A stretch of DNA of 32,454 nucleotides from NCBI GenBank assembly GCA_028289405.1, contig JANQPP010000156.1:1-32454 (forward strand). Reading direction: 5' to 3'. The stretch's first letter is position 1, and every line of letters begins with the position of its first letter. The notes under the pieces were generated by a model. That model was given only the letters and a program-made list of their open reading frames with translations. It was not told the DNA's origin and did not search any database. Below, in pieces: positions 1 to 8,947 of the stretch. Source of the stretch: Pirellulales bacterium (GTDB taxonomy: Bacteria > Planctomycetota > Planctomycetia > Pirellulales > JANQPP01). Both the position numbers and the translations under genes were made by a program.

Positions 1-231
1 CAGGGCTATGACCCCCGCTCGGAACCGACCTGGGCTCCATTGACGGTGGGCCATGGTGCTTGGATCGGCGCGCGGAGGCACACCCCTGGTCACCACGGCG
101 CCCGCCGCCACGACCGCGCCCGCGCCAATGGAATGGACGCTGGGCAAGATGATCGCCCGCGCGCCGATCCAAGCACCATGGCCCACCGTCAATGAAGCCC
201 AGGTCGGTTCCGAGCGGGGATCATAGCCATG
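1..231. repeat. Large imperfect inverted repeat (fold-back) at window edge
   Basis: Bases 1-75 are the reverse complement of bases 157-231 with three mismatches (at 3, 12 and 37), separated by an 81-base spacer (76-156). The downstream arm and spacer lie inside a hexapeptide acyltransferase on the minus strand. The upstream arm runs back over the same coding sequence in the opposite sense, so the gene's expected C-terminal end is missing. A fold-back exactly at a contig edge usually means a chimeric read or amplification product or a misassembly; the mismatches suggest strain variants or sequencing errors. A genuine inverted duplication is the less likely alternative. Confidence 0.9.
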
Positions 232-600
232 CGAATGGGTGTAGATCATGGCATCTTCGGAGATCAACACGTCATCTTCGAGATACAAATCGCCCGTATG
301 GTCCACGTGCGTGTTGCGATTGATCCGCACGCGGTTGCCCATCCGCAACATGCCGTGGGGATTTTCGCTCACAATCACGCTGTTGCGGGCGACGAGGCAG
401 CCGCTGCCCATGCGGATTTGGCGGGGGTGTTCCACCCAGGCTCCCCATTGAATCCGGCAACCATCGCCACAGGCTTGCAGCGATTGCCTCCAAATCGGCT
501 GAACCATTTTTTCCAGCAAAACGCGAGTCCCGCGCGACACAATCCGCGCCGTTCCCAGCAGCCATCCCGAGGATTGGACAACTTCGCGGGCTCGATGCAA
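1..600 (-). CDS. Hexapeptide-repeat acyltransferase (WcaF/LacA-like), partial
   Basis: The minus-strand frame whose codons begin at positions divisible by 3 encodes a left-handed beta-helix acyltransferase. Visible features are a run of short hexapeptide turns, the segment NTHVDHTG, a catalytic-type histidine in IYTHSHGYDPRSEP, and the closing turns GAWIGARAIILPSV and GAGAVVAAGAVV. Such enzymes acetylate sugars, which fits the adjacent polysaccharide genes. The C-terminal end after GVPP is lost because the sequence folds back on itself at about position 76; codons below that are artefactual. The start is unclear. The frame opens after a TGA at 610-612; TTG at 600, GTG at 540 and ATG at 507 are possible starts. 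The codons just upstream in another frame (659-605) also look coding, so a one-base frameshift near 605-610 is possible. Confidence 0.75.
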   Translation of the reverse strand, partial: MHRAREVVQSSGWLLGTARIVSRGTRVLLEKMVQPIWRQSLQACGDGCRIQWGAWVEHPRQIRMGSGCLVARNSVIVSENPHGMLRMGNRVRINRNTHVDHTGDLYLEDDVLISEDAMIYTHSHGYDPRSEPTWASLTVGHGAWIGARAIILPSVHSIGAGAVVAAGAVVTRGVPPRADPSTMAHRQWSPGRFRAGVIAL

Positions 601-689
601 GATAGGCCCTCACGAATCGGAAAATCCCGCACAAGGTCGGCGAGCTTGCTTGGCGGCAAGACATGTAAAGACTGACGATGCCGAAAATC

Positions 690-2261
690 TCAGGTTTCCG
701 TGGTGCGAATCAGCCGCAATCGGTCCGCGGCTTCACTCGGTGAAACACGCACGCTTTCCTCCTGCTCCAGGGACTCGTGGGGTACATTCTCATGAATCTC
801 CTTGAGCCCTTCCAAGGAAGACAAGTAGCTTTCCACCTCGTCCACGACCGTGGCCAAACGCGAAATCCTTAGCCCGAGCAGCCCGTCCTCACTCGGGCCG
901 GTGATATCCAGATGTCCGATATGGTGGCCATGCGCCATTAGGGGGACTTGGGCCTTCCAGCACAATTGTGCCGTTCGGCGATGGCTGTCCCAACTGGCGT
1001 AATAGCTTTCCTGCAACCAAGGGATACTGAGGCTAAGTTCGATCTTTTGCAAACCCTGTGCCGAGGCCGCGTCCACCAGCCGCTGCCAAAGCTCCGCCCA
1101 ATCCTTTTGGCCTTGGATGCGGACCCGTGTTTCCCGCCCGCCGGAGCCTCCGGGCCTGGCCTGCGTCGCTAGCCACGGGAAGAACACGCCCCGGACGCGG
1201 CACATGAGCAATTGAAATTCGGCGTATCCAAAGATCCGCCCCACGATCAGGGAAGCGATCACGGTCAACGTGCCGATGACCGCATACGCCTCGTTTTTGA
1301 GGTAAACGCTCACCACGCCTGCCGTCGCGGTGGCGGCGCAGAGCACGGCGGTCAGGCAGACAATGCGCCAACTGGTGTAGCCGCGCCGCTGAAGCACGTG
1401 GTGCAGATGCCCCCGGTCAGCGGAGTAAATGCTGCGGCCGGTGAGTTTTCGGCGGAGAATCGCCAAAGTGGAATCGAGAATCGGGATGGACCAGATGGCT
1501 AGTGGCGCGGTGAGCGCGACGGTGGCCGCCCCTTTGAAAGAGCCGCTGATGGCCAACGTCCCGGCCACCAAACCGATCAGCATACTGCCGGTATCACCCA
1601 AGAATATGGCTGCGGGCGGCAGATTGAACGCCAAAAAGCCGAGCAAGGAGCCGACTAGGGCGGCGGCGATGATCGATTCCGCCACGTATCCGTTCACCGC
1701 CGCCATGACGGCGATGGCGCAACACAAAATCGCGCCGACCGTAGCCGCCAGTCCATCGGAGCCATCGATCAGGTTCAAGGCGTTGATGGCTCCCAACAGC
1801 CAAAACATGGTGAAAGGCAGGGCCATCACGCCTAGATGGATTTGCCACTGAAAAATTTGCACTGAGTCGATCACCACGCCGGAAAACATCACCGCCGACG
1901 CGGCCAGCACTTGGAAACCCAACTTGACAGGGCCACGCAATCCCCATCCGTCATCGATCAGTCCCACCGTCACTAGCAGGCTTGAAGCGGCCAACAATCC
2001 CAGAAAGGTGGAATGATTTTCCGGCGTGAGCCAGATGTTTCCCCCATAAAGCGTGAGCCAACCGAGAACGGCGGCCAGCGTCGCCAGAAACACCGCCAAT
2101 CCGCCTCCGACGGGGACGGCCCGCTCATGTATTTTCCGGCCTCGGTCCGGCACGTCGACCAGTCCCCACCGCAGGGCCAGCACTTGATAGGCTCGCGTGA
2201 GCAAAATACTCACCACGAGGGCCGTGATCCCGACCACGAAGAAATTACCATTGGTGATCAT
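690..2261 (-). CDS. WecA/MraY-family undecaprenyl-phosphate sugar-1-phosphate transferase
   Basis: This 523-residue polytopic membrane protein should move a sugar-1-phosphate from a UDP-sugar to undecaprenyl phosphate, the first membrane step of polysaccharide or O-antigen synthesis. The family motifs appear in order: VDVPDRGRKIH with the PVGGG turn (residues 36-54), the Mg-binding LIDDGWGLRG with Asp103-Asp104, NALNLIDGSDG (160-170), FLGDTGSM near 225, and the cytoplasmic SADRGHLHH loop near 280-290. About eleven hydrophobic segments span residues 5-345. Residues after about 360 form a soluble tail of some 160 residues that is not part of the usual catalytic core (typically about 330-370 residues); I do not recognise it. 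The gene starts 91 bases after the polymerase gene on the same strand. GlcNAc versus another sugar cannot be decided from sequence. Confidence 0.9.
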   Translation of the reverse strand: MITNGNFFVVGITALVVSILLTRAYQVLALRWGLVDVPDRGRKIHERAVPVGGGLAVFLATLAAVLGWLTLYGGNIWLTPENHSTFLGLLAASSLLVTVGLIDDGWGLRGPVKLGFQVLAASAVMFSGVVIDSVQIFQWQIHLGVMALPFTMFWLLGAINALNLIDGSDGLAATVGAILCCAIAVMAAVNGYVAESIIAAALVGSLLGFLAFNLPPAAIFLGDTGSMLIGLVAGTLAISGSFKGAATVALTAPLAIWSIPILDSTLAILRRKLTGRSIYSADRGHLHHVLQRRGYTSWRIVCLTAVLCAATATAGVVSVYLKNEAYAVIGTLTVIASLIVGRIFGYAEFQLLMCRVRGVFFPWLATQARPGGSGGRETRVRIQGQKDWAELWQRLVDAASAQGLQKIELSLSIPWLQESYYASWDSHRRTAQLCWKAQVPLMAHGHHIGHLDITGPSEDGLLGLRISRLATVVDEVESYLSSLEGLKEIHENVPHESLEQEESVRVSPSEAADRLRLIRTTET

Positions 2262-2352
2262 GGGGCGTCTCGGTTCGATGTTGCTTCGTGATGTTTTCGT
2301 TCGCCCTGCGGATACCGCATGAAATTATCATCCGATTCCCACGGATGGCCGT

Positions 2353-5058
2353 TCAGTCGGTGTTCGTCCCCTGTTGCAGCATTTCATTCTGCAAGAGTTT
2401 TACCAAGTTTCGGTAGTCGCCATAGCGAGGTTGCCGGTCGAGACACCATTTGGCCTCGCGGTAAGCCTCCTCCAAATCTCCGGTTTCATGAAGAATTTGG
2501 GCCAGTTCATATCGCCAGCGGAGGTTGGTCGGTTCGTAGAGCAACGCGCGACGGTATTGTTCCACGGCCGTCTCATCGTTTTCCATGAGCCAGGCCAGCT
2601 TGCCACGCAATTGATACGTCTCCGGCGTGGGACGTTCGACCTTGGCAAGTGCTTCGTCCGCTTTTTTTCGTAACAACGCTTGCCGCTGGGGATGCTCGCC
2701 ATGCTTGGCGTATGTCTCGGCCAAACCTACCAGCACCTCAGGCCGATCGGGCAACAGTTTTTCGAAAAGCGCATCGGCGTTGTCCGCTTTGGCGAGTTGT
2801 CTGAGGATTTCGTCTTCAAATTCCGAAGTGATCTGCCAGGACCGCCGCCATGCTTCCGCGGCCTGGCTGGTGCGTCTGGCGTTCCAATCCAAAACCCCCG
2901 CATGGTATTGCAGTCGGGCATCGGACGGAGCGAGGCGGCAGGCTCGGCGAATGGAGGTGGCTTCGCTCGCCGGGGAGTTTGTTAGAAACGCCAATTCCGC
3001 CAAGCCTAAATGTGCCTTGGCCATCAAAGGACACGCCTGACGGGCCAGCAGCAGATGTCGCGTAGCCGGATAGAGATTGCTAGCAATCGAGGGATCGGTC
3101 CGCAACTCATCCAGATGCTCGGCGAGCTTGGTTCCCAATCCTGGTTGCGCGCGATCATGCAACACGCTCAACGCTGTCAATTGCCATAGTGCCTCGTCCG
3201 CCGCGCGAGGATCCGCCTCCAGTCGGAGCCGGCCAAACATCTCGATGCGAAATTGCTGCGTCCATAACTCAGCCAGCCGCAGATGCGCTTCCGCGTCGTC
3301 CCAGCGGTCCCGCGTGGCCTCCGTGAGCCTTTGGATGTCGTCTTGAATCTCCCCGGCGGGCTGATGGTCCACATTGACTTGCCGGCGAGAAGCCCGATGC
3401 ACGGTTTCAATCGCGGCCAGGCGACGGACATCCATCCAACCGATCATCAAACTGGCCGCCACCCCCGCCAACACCACCTTGGAAAACCAGGGCACCACAA
3501 CCACGGGGTTCGAGTTTTGGGAAGATTTCCTCTGTATGCCTTCCCTTAACCCAACCGCCGCGCCGGTGAACGTGGCCAGCATCAGCATGTTGGCGGGCAG
3601 GTAGAGCCCGAAATCGAAAGCCGCGTGAATGACTTGCGAAGCCCAAGCGAAAGCGGCCGCCACGGCCAGGCCCCGCGCGGCGGGAGATAGACGTTCCATC
3701 CGCCGCGACAGCCGCCACAGGGAATAGCCCACACCAGCAATGGCGGCCAGCAAGAGCAGCACGCCCACCGCTCCCGCCTCGATCAGCGTTTCCAAATATT
3801 GGTTTTCCGCGTGTTCGAACCAAAGTTCGTCGGGTAGGTGAAAACGGTACATTTCGAACAGATAGCGAAACGTGCCCAAACCGCTACCCATGAAGCCGAA
3901 ATCGCGTGCCGCCTCCCATGCATCCCGCCACATCAGTGGCCTCTTCTCCTGCAATACTTCCGCGTCCATCAGTCGGGATAGACGGGCCTGCAACGGATCG
4001 AGCAGTCCCAACCAACTGACCACGAGCAGGGCGCCGCACGCCAGGACCAAAATCATTGCAATGGGCCGAGCTTCCCGCCGGGACGTCATGAACACGGCCG
4101 CGACCAAGATGGCGGCCCCCAACATGGCCAATACGCCACCGCGTGAAAAAGTCGCCAGGATACCCACGATTAGAAAGATCACCCCACAAGACGCCGCGAG
4201 TTTGGTGGCGTTCAGATTCGCGATGCCTTCCCGCAAACGATCCCACGTCGAGTGCCCCATACCCAATGAAGAGTGCCAATCGTCAGGGGATTCATGATGT
4301 TTCGAGCGGGAAAAAGCCCAGACCAGGCAGCCCAAGGCACCGGCCAGGCACATGTTCAACCAGCCGGCGGCATGATTGCGATTGACGAATGGTCCGAAGG
4401 GGACGCCCCCTTGGCTCAACGGAACGCTCCAATACAGCATGCCGTTCCAAGTGAGGTATTGCACCAACCCGAAGAAAACGAGCGCGATCCCCGTGACGCA
4501 TGCCGCGAAGCAGAGTCCCAGCCCCCAGGGTCCGGACGAGAAAAATCGTCCCGCGAGAATAAAAGCCGCCGTGGCCAACAGCAACAACGCGAGCCGGCGG
4601 CGTGTCGCCGCGGGATTCAGGCTCAGCGGGGATGTCGAGGCCGCCTGCCTATTCCACGACGCCTGCGGCTGATTCCACAACCGGAGCGGCGGCTCATCGT
4701 GTGTCAGTTCTCGGCGCAGTTCCTGATTGGGGCCTCCCCACCAGGCGAAGGGTACCGCTTGCCCAGGGGCCATTTGAAGACCGGCCAACACGATACCGCC
4801 GAACAAGGGAATCGCGGCCCAAGACACGCCCTGCCGCGCGGGCGCGAAGAGCGCGGCCAAAACCGCCACGATCAACGCCCCGAAAATATAGACTTGCGAG
4901 GCTGCCAGCCCGCCACCGAAAAACCAGGGGATGGCCAAGAGCGTCGCGAGAATCACGCCGCGCACCACATATCCGGCGAGCGAAGAAGGCGACGTCGTGC
5001 GAGGCGCCGGAGCCGTGGAAGCGGCGGAGGGATGTACGTCGGTTGCCACTGGGGCCAT
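2353..5058 (-). CDS. O-antigen ligase/polymerase (Wzy/WaaL-like) with C-terminal TPR domain
   Basis: A multi-pass inner-membrane protein of about 901 residues, probably polymerising or ligating lipid-linked polysaccharide units at the periplasmic face. Numbered from the longer open frame (TTG at 5112), about a dozen hydrophobic segments span residues 45-560. Family signatures are FVNRNHAAGWLN (243-254), TFSRGG (321-326), GSGLGTF (409-415) and HAENQYLETLIEAG (434-447), the Wzy_C pattern. Residues 590-919 are rich in TPR-type helices, for example AVEQYRRALLYEPTNLRWRY. I chose ATG at 5058 because the upstream extension begins only with TTG and adds residues of no membrane or family character; no strong Shine-Dalgarno separates the two. 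It lies between the export gene and the initiating transferase on the same strand. Polymerase versus ligase is undecided. Confidence 0.85.
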   Translation of the reverse strand: MAPVATDVHPSAASTAPAPRTTSPSSLAGYVVRGVILATLLAIPWFFGGGLAASQVYIFGALIVAVLAALFAPARQGVSWAAIPLFGGIVLAGLQMAPGQAVPFAWWGGPNQELRRELTHDEPPLRLWNQPQASWNRQAASTSPLSLNPAATRRRLALLLLATAAFILAGRFFSSGPWGLGLCFAACVTGIALVFFGLVQYLTWNGMLYWSVPLSQGGVPFGPFVNRNHAAGWLNMCLAGALGCLVWAFSRSKHHESPDDWHSSLGMGHSTWDRLREGIANLNATKLAASCGVIFLIVGILATFSRGGVLAMLGAAILVAAVFMTSRREARPIAMILVLACGALLVVSWLGLLDPLQARLSRLMDAEVLQEKRPLMWRDAWEAARDFGFMGSGLGTFRYLFEMYRFHLPDELWFEHAENQYLETLIEAGAVGVLLLLAAIAGVGYSLWRLSRRMERLSPAARGLAVAAAFAWASQVIHAAFDFGLYLPANMLMLATFTGAAVGLREGIQRKSSQNSNPVVVVPWFSKVVLAGVAASLMIGWMDVRRLAAIETVHRASRRQVNVDHQPAGEIQDDIQRLTEATRDRWDDAEAHLRLAELWTQQFRIEMFGRLRLEADPRAADEALWQLTALSVLHDRAQPGLGTKLAEHLDELRTDPSIASNLYPATRHLLLARQACPLMAKAHLGLAELAFLTNSPASEATSIRRACRLAPSDARLQYHAGVLDWNARRTSQAAEAWRRSWQITSEFEDEILRQLAKADNADALFEKLLPDRPEVLVGLAETYAKHGEHPQRQALLRKKADEALAKVERPTPETYQLRGKLAWLMENDETAVEQYRRALLYEPTNLRWRYELAQILHETGDLEEAYREAKWCLDRQPRYGDYRNLVKLLQNEMLQQGTNTD

Positions 5059-5602
5059 GGAAGTGCCTGACAAAATTATCGAAGTTGTCTGCGGCGAAGT
5101 CGCCAGAAACAAGGTTGCCTCAAAACCTACGGATCCGCCACGATCTCTCCGATCGCAAGAAACTACGGATGGGGCCAGGTTCGCTCAAACCGAACCGAAA
5201 TATGAAAGAAGTGCCGCCTTGCACGAAGTCCCTCGGGCCATGGCCGGTTTCAACTACCTGCCCCTGGTCCCATGATGCCATTGCGGCGAAAGTCCATTTC
5301 GCGCGGAAGAAATGATGATGCGGAAAACCGAAACCCATCCTGCGCGTCGCGCGAACTGCGAGGCATTTGCCCGACTTGGTGGCCAAAGCGAATCGACATT
5401 GCCGGTGATCCCCGAAGCGGAGCCAGCGTGAATACAATCTTGATCGTATCACGCCGGAAAATGCGGTTCAAGAAATCGGCGAAGGGGGAAGGTCACCGCC
5501 GCGAAACTACCGGTTTGCAAGGCGCGATGGCGCAATCCGTGAGGGTTTTAAGAAAGATCCCAATGTAGATCTGTGACCCTTTTGCCGGTCATGCGGTCCC
5601 GG
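5059..5602. other. 544-base gap inside the polysaccharide locus
   Basis: No convincing gene lies between the export lipoprotein gene and the polymerase gene. Small open frames exist on both strands (for example 5250-5471 minus), but they lack family resemblance or a good ribosome site. On the minus strand a GATAAT hexamer (5075-5080) sits just before the polymerase start, with no matching -35 element at normal spacing. The length suggests a separate promoter or leader for the polymerase gene, but I see no recognisable riboswitch or terminator. Confidence 0.4.
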
Positions 5603-6910
5603 CTATTCGAAGATGTCGTTGACCTGGACCGTGCCGGTGACGTTTCTGAGCATGATGTTGGCCAAAATTTCATGCGGTTTGTAGGCCAAGAGAATAATGT
5701 CGTCAGGCTGGACACGGATCCGTTCCTGTGGGAAGCGAAGGGCTTTCTTGAGATCCACCTTGATCGAAATAGGTTGACGGCCCTCAACCTTGCGGACCAC
5801 GATGGCCCATGTTGGGGGGATCAAACCGCCCGTGCCGCCACCTAAGCCGCCGAAGCCCAGGTCGATCCCGCGCGAATTGCCTCCCGCCAGGGCAAGGGCT
5901 TCCAAGATGTCAACATCCTCATCTCTCCGCAAGGGGAACGAGGCCCCATTCAATAGGCCGCCGGTGTAAAACACTTCCAGAGGCCGCCTCTGTACCAGTA
6001 CCACATCTCCTTCAGTCAAAATGACATCATCCTGAGAGATATCGGGATAGGGTGTGTTGGGCGAGACCCGCAGGGGGATCTTGACCACGGTGGGATCCTC
6101 CGGCAGCGGAGTTTTTTCCCCACAAGGGTCTCGTTGCTCGGTGTAGCGGTCCAACAATTGATTCCATTCATCCGCTTCCGCGAACTTCCCACGCAAGATC
6201 ACGACTTCGTTTTTCGCGTCCAGGGCGGGCGTACCCCCGGTCAGGCTGAGCGCGTGGAGCACGTCATTCTGCCCCTCCTCCAATTCCACGATCTCCGCCG
6301 TGCCCCGTGTGGAGATCCCCAACACTTCAGCGCTTTGTTCGTCGCGGGCGGAAGTCTGCCGTACCCGGCTCGCGGCGTCTTCACGAATCACGAGCACCTT
6401 ATGGATCCGGCGATGTAAAATCGTCACCGAGATTTTCAAGGAATTGGAGTTATATTGGTCAGTCAGCGCGTCGCGTAGCGCGTCTTCCGCCTGGACGGTC
6501 GTCAGCTCGGCGACATAGACAGGTTTGTTCGTGACTGGCAGATTGATCGTGCCATCATGCCGTACCGTGTAAGGCTGCCCTGTCGAAGGACGTAGCCTTT
6601 CTCCCGCACGCGGGATGTAGAACGGAACCTCCCGTTGAATTTCTTCCCGTTGCGCGGGATCAACGATATCAATTGCCAATACATCGCCTAAGCGGATTCG
6701 TTCGGCCTCTTCTGGATCACGCCGCATGGAGAGCAGGTTGATCGGTTCGCTGCCGGACCGCTGGGGTGCCCGCAATCCCGGAGGCAACCGTCGGGCGGGA
6801 ATGGCATGCAGGTAAAAATTGCAACCTTGGAGCGTCAACGCGGCCAGTGCGAGCAGACAGATTGCTCGCCCGTTCCTCCACCATCCCGATTGAGTTCTAC
6901 GGTTGGCCAT
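5603..6910 (-). CDS. Wza-like polysaccharide export outer-membrane lipoprotein
   Basis: A 435-residue polysaccharide biosynthesis/export protein. The N-terminus has a basic stretch, a hydrophobic core and the lipobox LQGC, giving lipidated Cys30. The Poly_export domain follows (about residues 70-165; segments RLGDVLAIDIVDP and VRHDGTINLPVTNKPVYV). SLBB-type soluble ligand-binding beta-grasp domains follow, near residues 165-235 and 310-415 (FYTGGLLNGASFPL, ILEALALAGG). Proteins of this family form the outer-membrane exit channel with an inner-membrane Wzc-type partner; no such partner is encoded here. A 47-residue insert around ERDPCGEKTPLPEDPTV, between the SLBB-like parts, differs from classical Wza. 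It starts 57 bases downstream of the preceding lipoprotein gene, so the two are probably co-transcribed. Confidence 0.9.
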   Translation of the reverse strand: MANRRTQSGWWRNGRAICLLALAALTLQGCNFYLHAIPARRLPPGLRAPQRSGSEPINLLSMRRDPEEAERIRLGDVLAIDIVDPAQREEIQREVPFYIPRAGERLRPSTGQPYTVRHDGTINLPVTNKPVYVAELTTVQAEDALRDALTDQYNSNSLKISVTILHRRIHKVLVIREDAASRVRQTSARDEQSAEVLGISTRGTAEIVELEEGQNDVLHALSLTGGTPALDAKNEVVILRGKFAEADEWNQLLDRYTEQRDPCGEKTPLPEDPTVVKIPLRVSPNTPYPDISQDDVILTEGDVVLVQRRPLEVFYTGGLLNGASFPLRRDEDVDILEALALAGGNSRGIDLGFGGLGGGTGGLIPPTWAIVVRKVEGRQPISIKVDLKKALRFPQERIRVQPDDIILLAYKPHEILANIMLRNVTGTVQVNDIFE

Positions 6911-6967
6911 GCTGGCTTTGACGACTCCAATCCTCGTGGCTACTGCGACGCTAAGTGTCGCAAGTGG

Positions 6968-8494
6968 TCAGTCCGAGCGACTTGTGCTGGTCAGACGGGA
7001 CAATCCTTGGAAAACATCGCCGGAGACCGATCTTTCCCGTTTCGTTCGCCCGTCTTTCAGATACGCTGAAGTACGTTTCCCGACAGGAGGCACATGTTTC
7101 TTGGCAACTTTGTAACCCCCGGTCACGGCGCCTTGTGGAGGTTCGAAACCGAACAGATGCCATCCGTCTTTGGAGCCGTCGGCCGGTCTCGAATCGCCCT
7201 TCCTCCGCTGTCCACGTTGTGGCCTTTCCCCTCCTATGGAATCTGGCTCGTAGTGTGCCGCTTCGATGATCGCGGACGCCGGCAAGTTGCCGCCGGACGG
7301 TGTTTTTTCGGGCAATTCCGTCGGAATTTTCTCGGCACGAGAGGCCTCCGCCTCTTCGTGTTTGTCATCCACATCCCGCGCAAGAATTGCCAAAGTAGCT
7401 TGGCGTGGTTGGGAAGAAAGGGGACGCCGTCGTTGGCCGACCGCCACGCTCTGGGCAGGTTCATCATGTTTCGGCGACTCGGGCATGGTCGAAGTCCGCG
7501 CATGAGAAGGGCCGCCTCCCTCCGCCATTTCAATGGGTGGCTGGTCCGTCTCGTTCGCATCGGGAAACGCTGGTCCACCTTGCGCGAAATCCGCATTCTT
7601 GTTCAAGGTTTCCTGCCCATTCCTGGAAGGCGAGAAGGCGATCGCGGTTCGTTTCATGGAAGACGTTTTGACGCCTGTCCTCGGCGATTGGGCTACGTTG
7701 GGCGCGCGATCCTCAGTAGATTCTTGCTGCGATTTGCTCGGGTAATCGAATAGCGGTATACGCTCGTCGTCTTCCTCGAAAAGGGGTTCCGAGGGAGGCG
7801 CTGGAGTATCTTGCCCGGGGAACGCGGGCTCTTGATCCGCTGGTCTTTCCGAGGTCACGCTTTCCTGTGGTGAACCGCCTTGTTCGGGCAAGAGAAACGG
7901 CACCTGGTTCGAGTCCGTGGTGGTCTCGGGAACGGAATTTGGCGTTTCATCCGCCATGCCGGATTCCGGATCCATCAGCGGCATATCGGTTTGGTCGGGA
8001 ACCGGCAGCGGGACGGCTTCGCGCATTTCGTTCGGCAGGGCCTCGGTTGGAATGCCTCCCTGCCGAGGGCCTGCCCCCTGCGGCGCGACGGTGCTTGGTA
8101 CATGGGCAAAGTGGCCTACACCATCCTCATCCGCCGCGACGACTCCCTGGTCGTATCCTTCAAACCAATGCTGGACCCGCGCATTACCATCTGGCGACTG
8201 ATAAGCGGCCGACCAGTATTTTCGGGGTGGCAGTGCCGGACGGCAGCCATCGCCGCCATTGGCGATATCGAAATAGCCTCGCTTCCAGCCGTGCTCAAAC
8301 TCCTTAAAATGAGGCGAGTAGACGATCTCTTCCCCTAGAAACCCCATGCGGGCTTCCCATGCCGCGTGCGCTGCGTGCCGATTCTTGGCCCAAATAACCG
8401 GTTCCTGGAGCAGCCAGTTTCCGTGAGTGATCAAACATCCGGAAGTTGTGCCGGCCCAAGCCAGAATGCACAGGTTGCGAAGGATGCGTGCCAT
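6968..8494 (-). CDS. Lipoprotein with a conserved N-terminal domain and long disordered tail (planctomycete type)
   Basis: A predicted lipoprotein of about 508 residues. The chosen ATG at 8494 gives a short signal peptide ending in the lipobox TSGC; the longer frame to 8584 would place 30 extra residues before the signal. Residues 25-130 form a compact aromatic and glycine-rich domain (WKRGYFDIANGG, ALPPRKYWSAAYQSP, HWFEGYDQGVVAA) that I associate with uncharacterised planctomycete proteins near polysaccharide export genes. The remainder is low-complexity, rich in Pro, Glu, Ser and Gln, then basic, and looks disordered. The gene is first in the minus-strand order and 57 bases before the Wza-like gene. 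A periplasmic or envelope accessory role in polysaccharide export is inference from context; the biochemical function is unknown. Confidence 0.75.
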   Translation of the reverse strand: MARILRNLCILAWAGTTSGCLITHGNWLLQEPVIWAKNRHAAHAAWEARMGFLGEEIVYSPHFKEFEHGWKRGYFDIANGGDGCRPALPPRKYWSAAYQSPDGNARVQHWFEGYDQGVVAADEDGVGHFAHVPSTVAPQGAGPRQGGIPTEALPNEMREAVPLPVPDQTDMPLMDPESGMADETPNSVPETTTDSNQVPFLLPEQGGSPQESVTSERPADQEPAFPGQDTPAPPSEPLFEEDDERIPLFDYPSKSQQESTEDRAPNVAQSPRTGVKTSSMKRTAIAFSPSRNGQETLNKNADFAQGGPAFPDANETDQPPIEMAEGGGPSHARTSTMPESPKHDEPAQSVAVGQRRRPLSSQPRQATLAILARDVDDKHEEAEASRAEKIPTELPEKTPSGGNLPASAIIEAAHYEPDSIGGERPQRGQRRKGDSRPADGSKDGWHLFGFEPPQGAVTGGYKVAKKHVPPVGKRTSAYLKDGRTKRERSVSGDVFQGLSRLTSTSRSD

Positions 8495-8947
8495 GTTCCG
8501 GACTCTTGTAGGACCAAGGAGCAACGGGACCACACATTCCCGGCGGAAATGTGCGTACAATGCCTCAGACCAAGGATTCGGCAAGCCAGCACAAACCGCT
8601 TTAGCAGAAAAGTCGACATGACCAGAAAAGACAAAACAAAAACCCCAGAGCCGCCATCAGCGTGGAAGCCCTCATTCAGCCCAAGTACCCCCAGTGGCTT
8701 CCCGGAACCACTGCTTTTCCTTAATGGTGAAAATTATCTTATTTTCGTAAATTTAAGCACTCGTTGGATCGATGTGGAAGTTTCTTGTTTGCCCCGGGTC
8801 GATTTCGTGGAATCTTGTAGTTAGGCAGGTGTTTGCCATGAGTCCGCGCCGACTTGCAGCAGGAACCAGTTTATCATGGTTACTGGAAAGCTTTTACGCC
8901 CTCCTTCGGAGCCCAAGCTGCGACTGACGCGCAACGAAACGGACCTC
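8495..8947. promoter_or_regulatory. Divergent intergenic region with an A+T-rich patch
   Basis: This region separates the minus-strand export genes from the plus-strand phosphatase and should hold both promoters. It is markedly A+T-rich at 8715-8760. No -35/-10 pair close to consensus was found on either strand, so promoter positions are not called. A 68-codon open frame at 8618-8824 has no supporting feature. Confidence 0.4.

Noticed and set aside
4273..5070. 265-codon plus-strand open frame opposite the polymerase gene
   Set aside because: Arg/Gly-rich, low-complexity translation antisense to a gene with clear family motifs.
5250..5471. 73-codon minus-strand open frame in the gap before the polymerase gene
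   Set aside because: No ribosome site or family similarity; composition does not differ from neighbouring shadow frames.
8618..8824. 68-codon open frame between lipoprotein and phosphatase genes
   Set aside because: No ribosome site, no recognisable domain, and it covers the A+T-rich patch expected to be promoter DNA.
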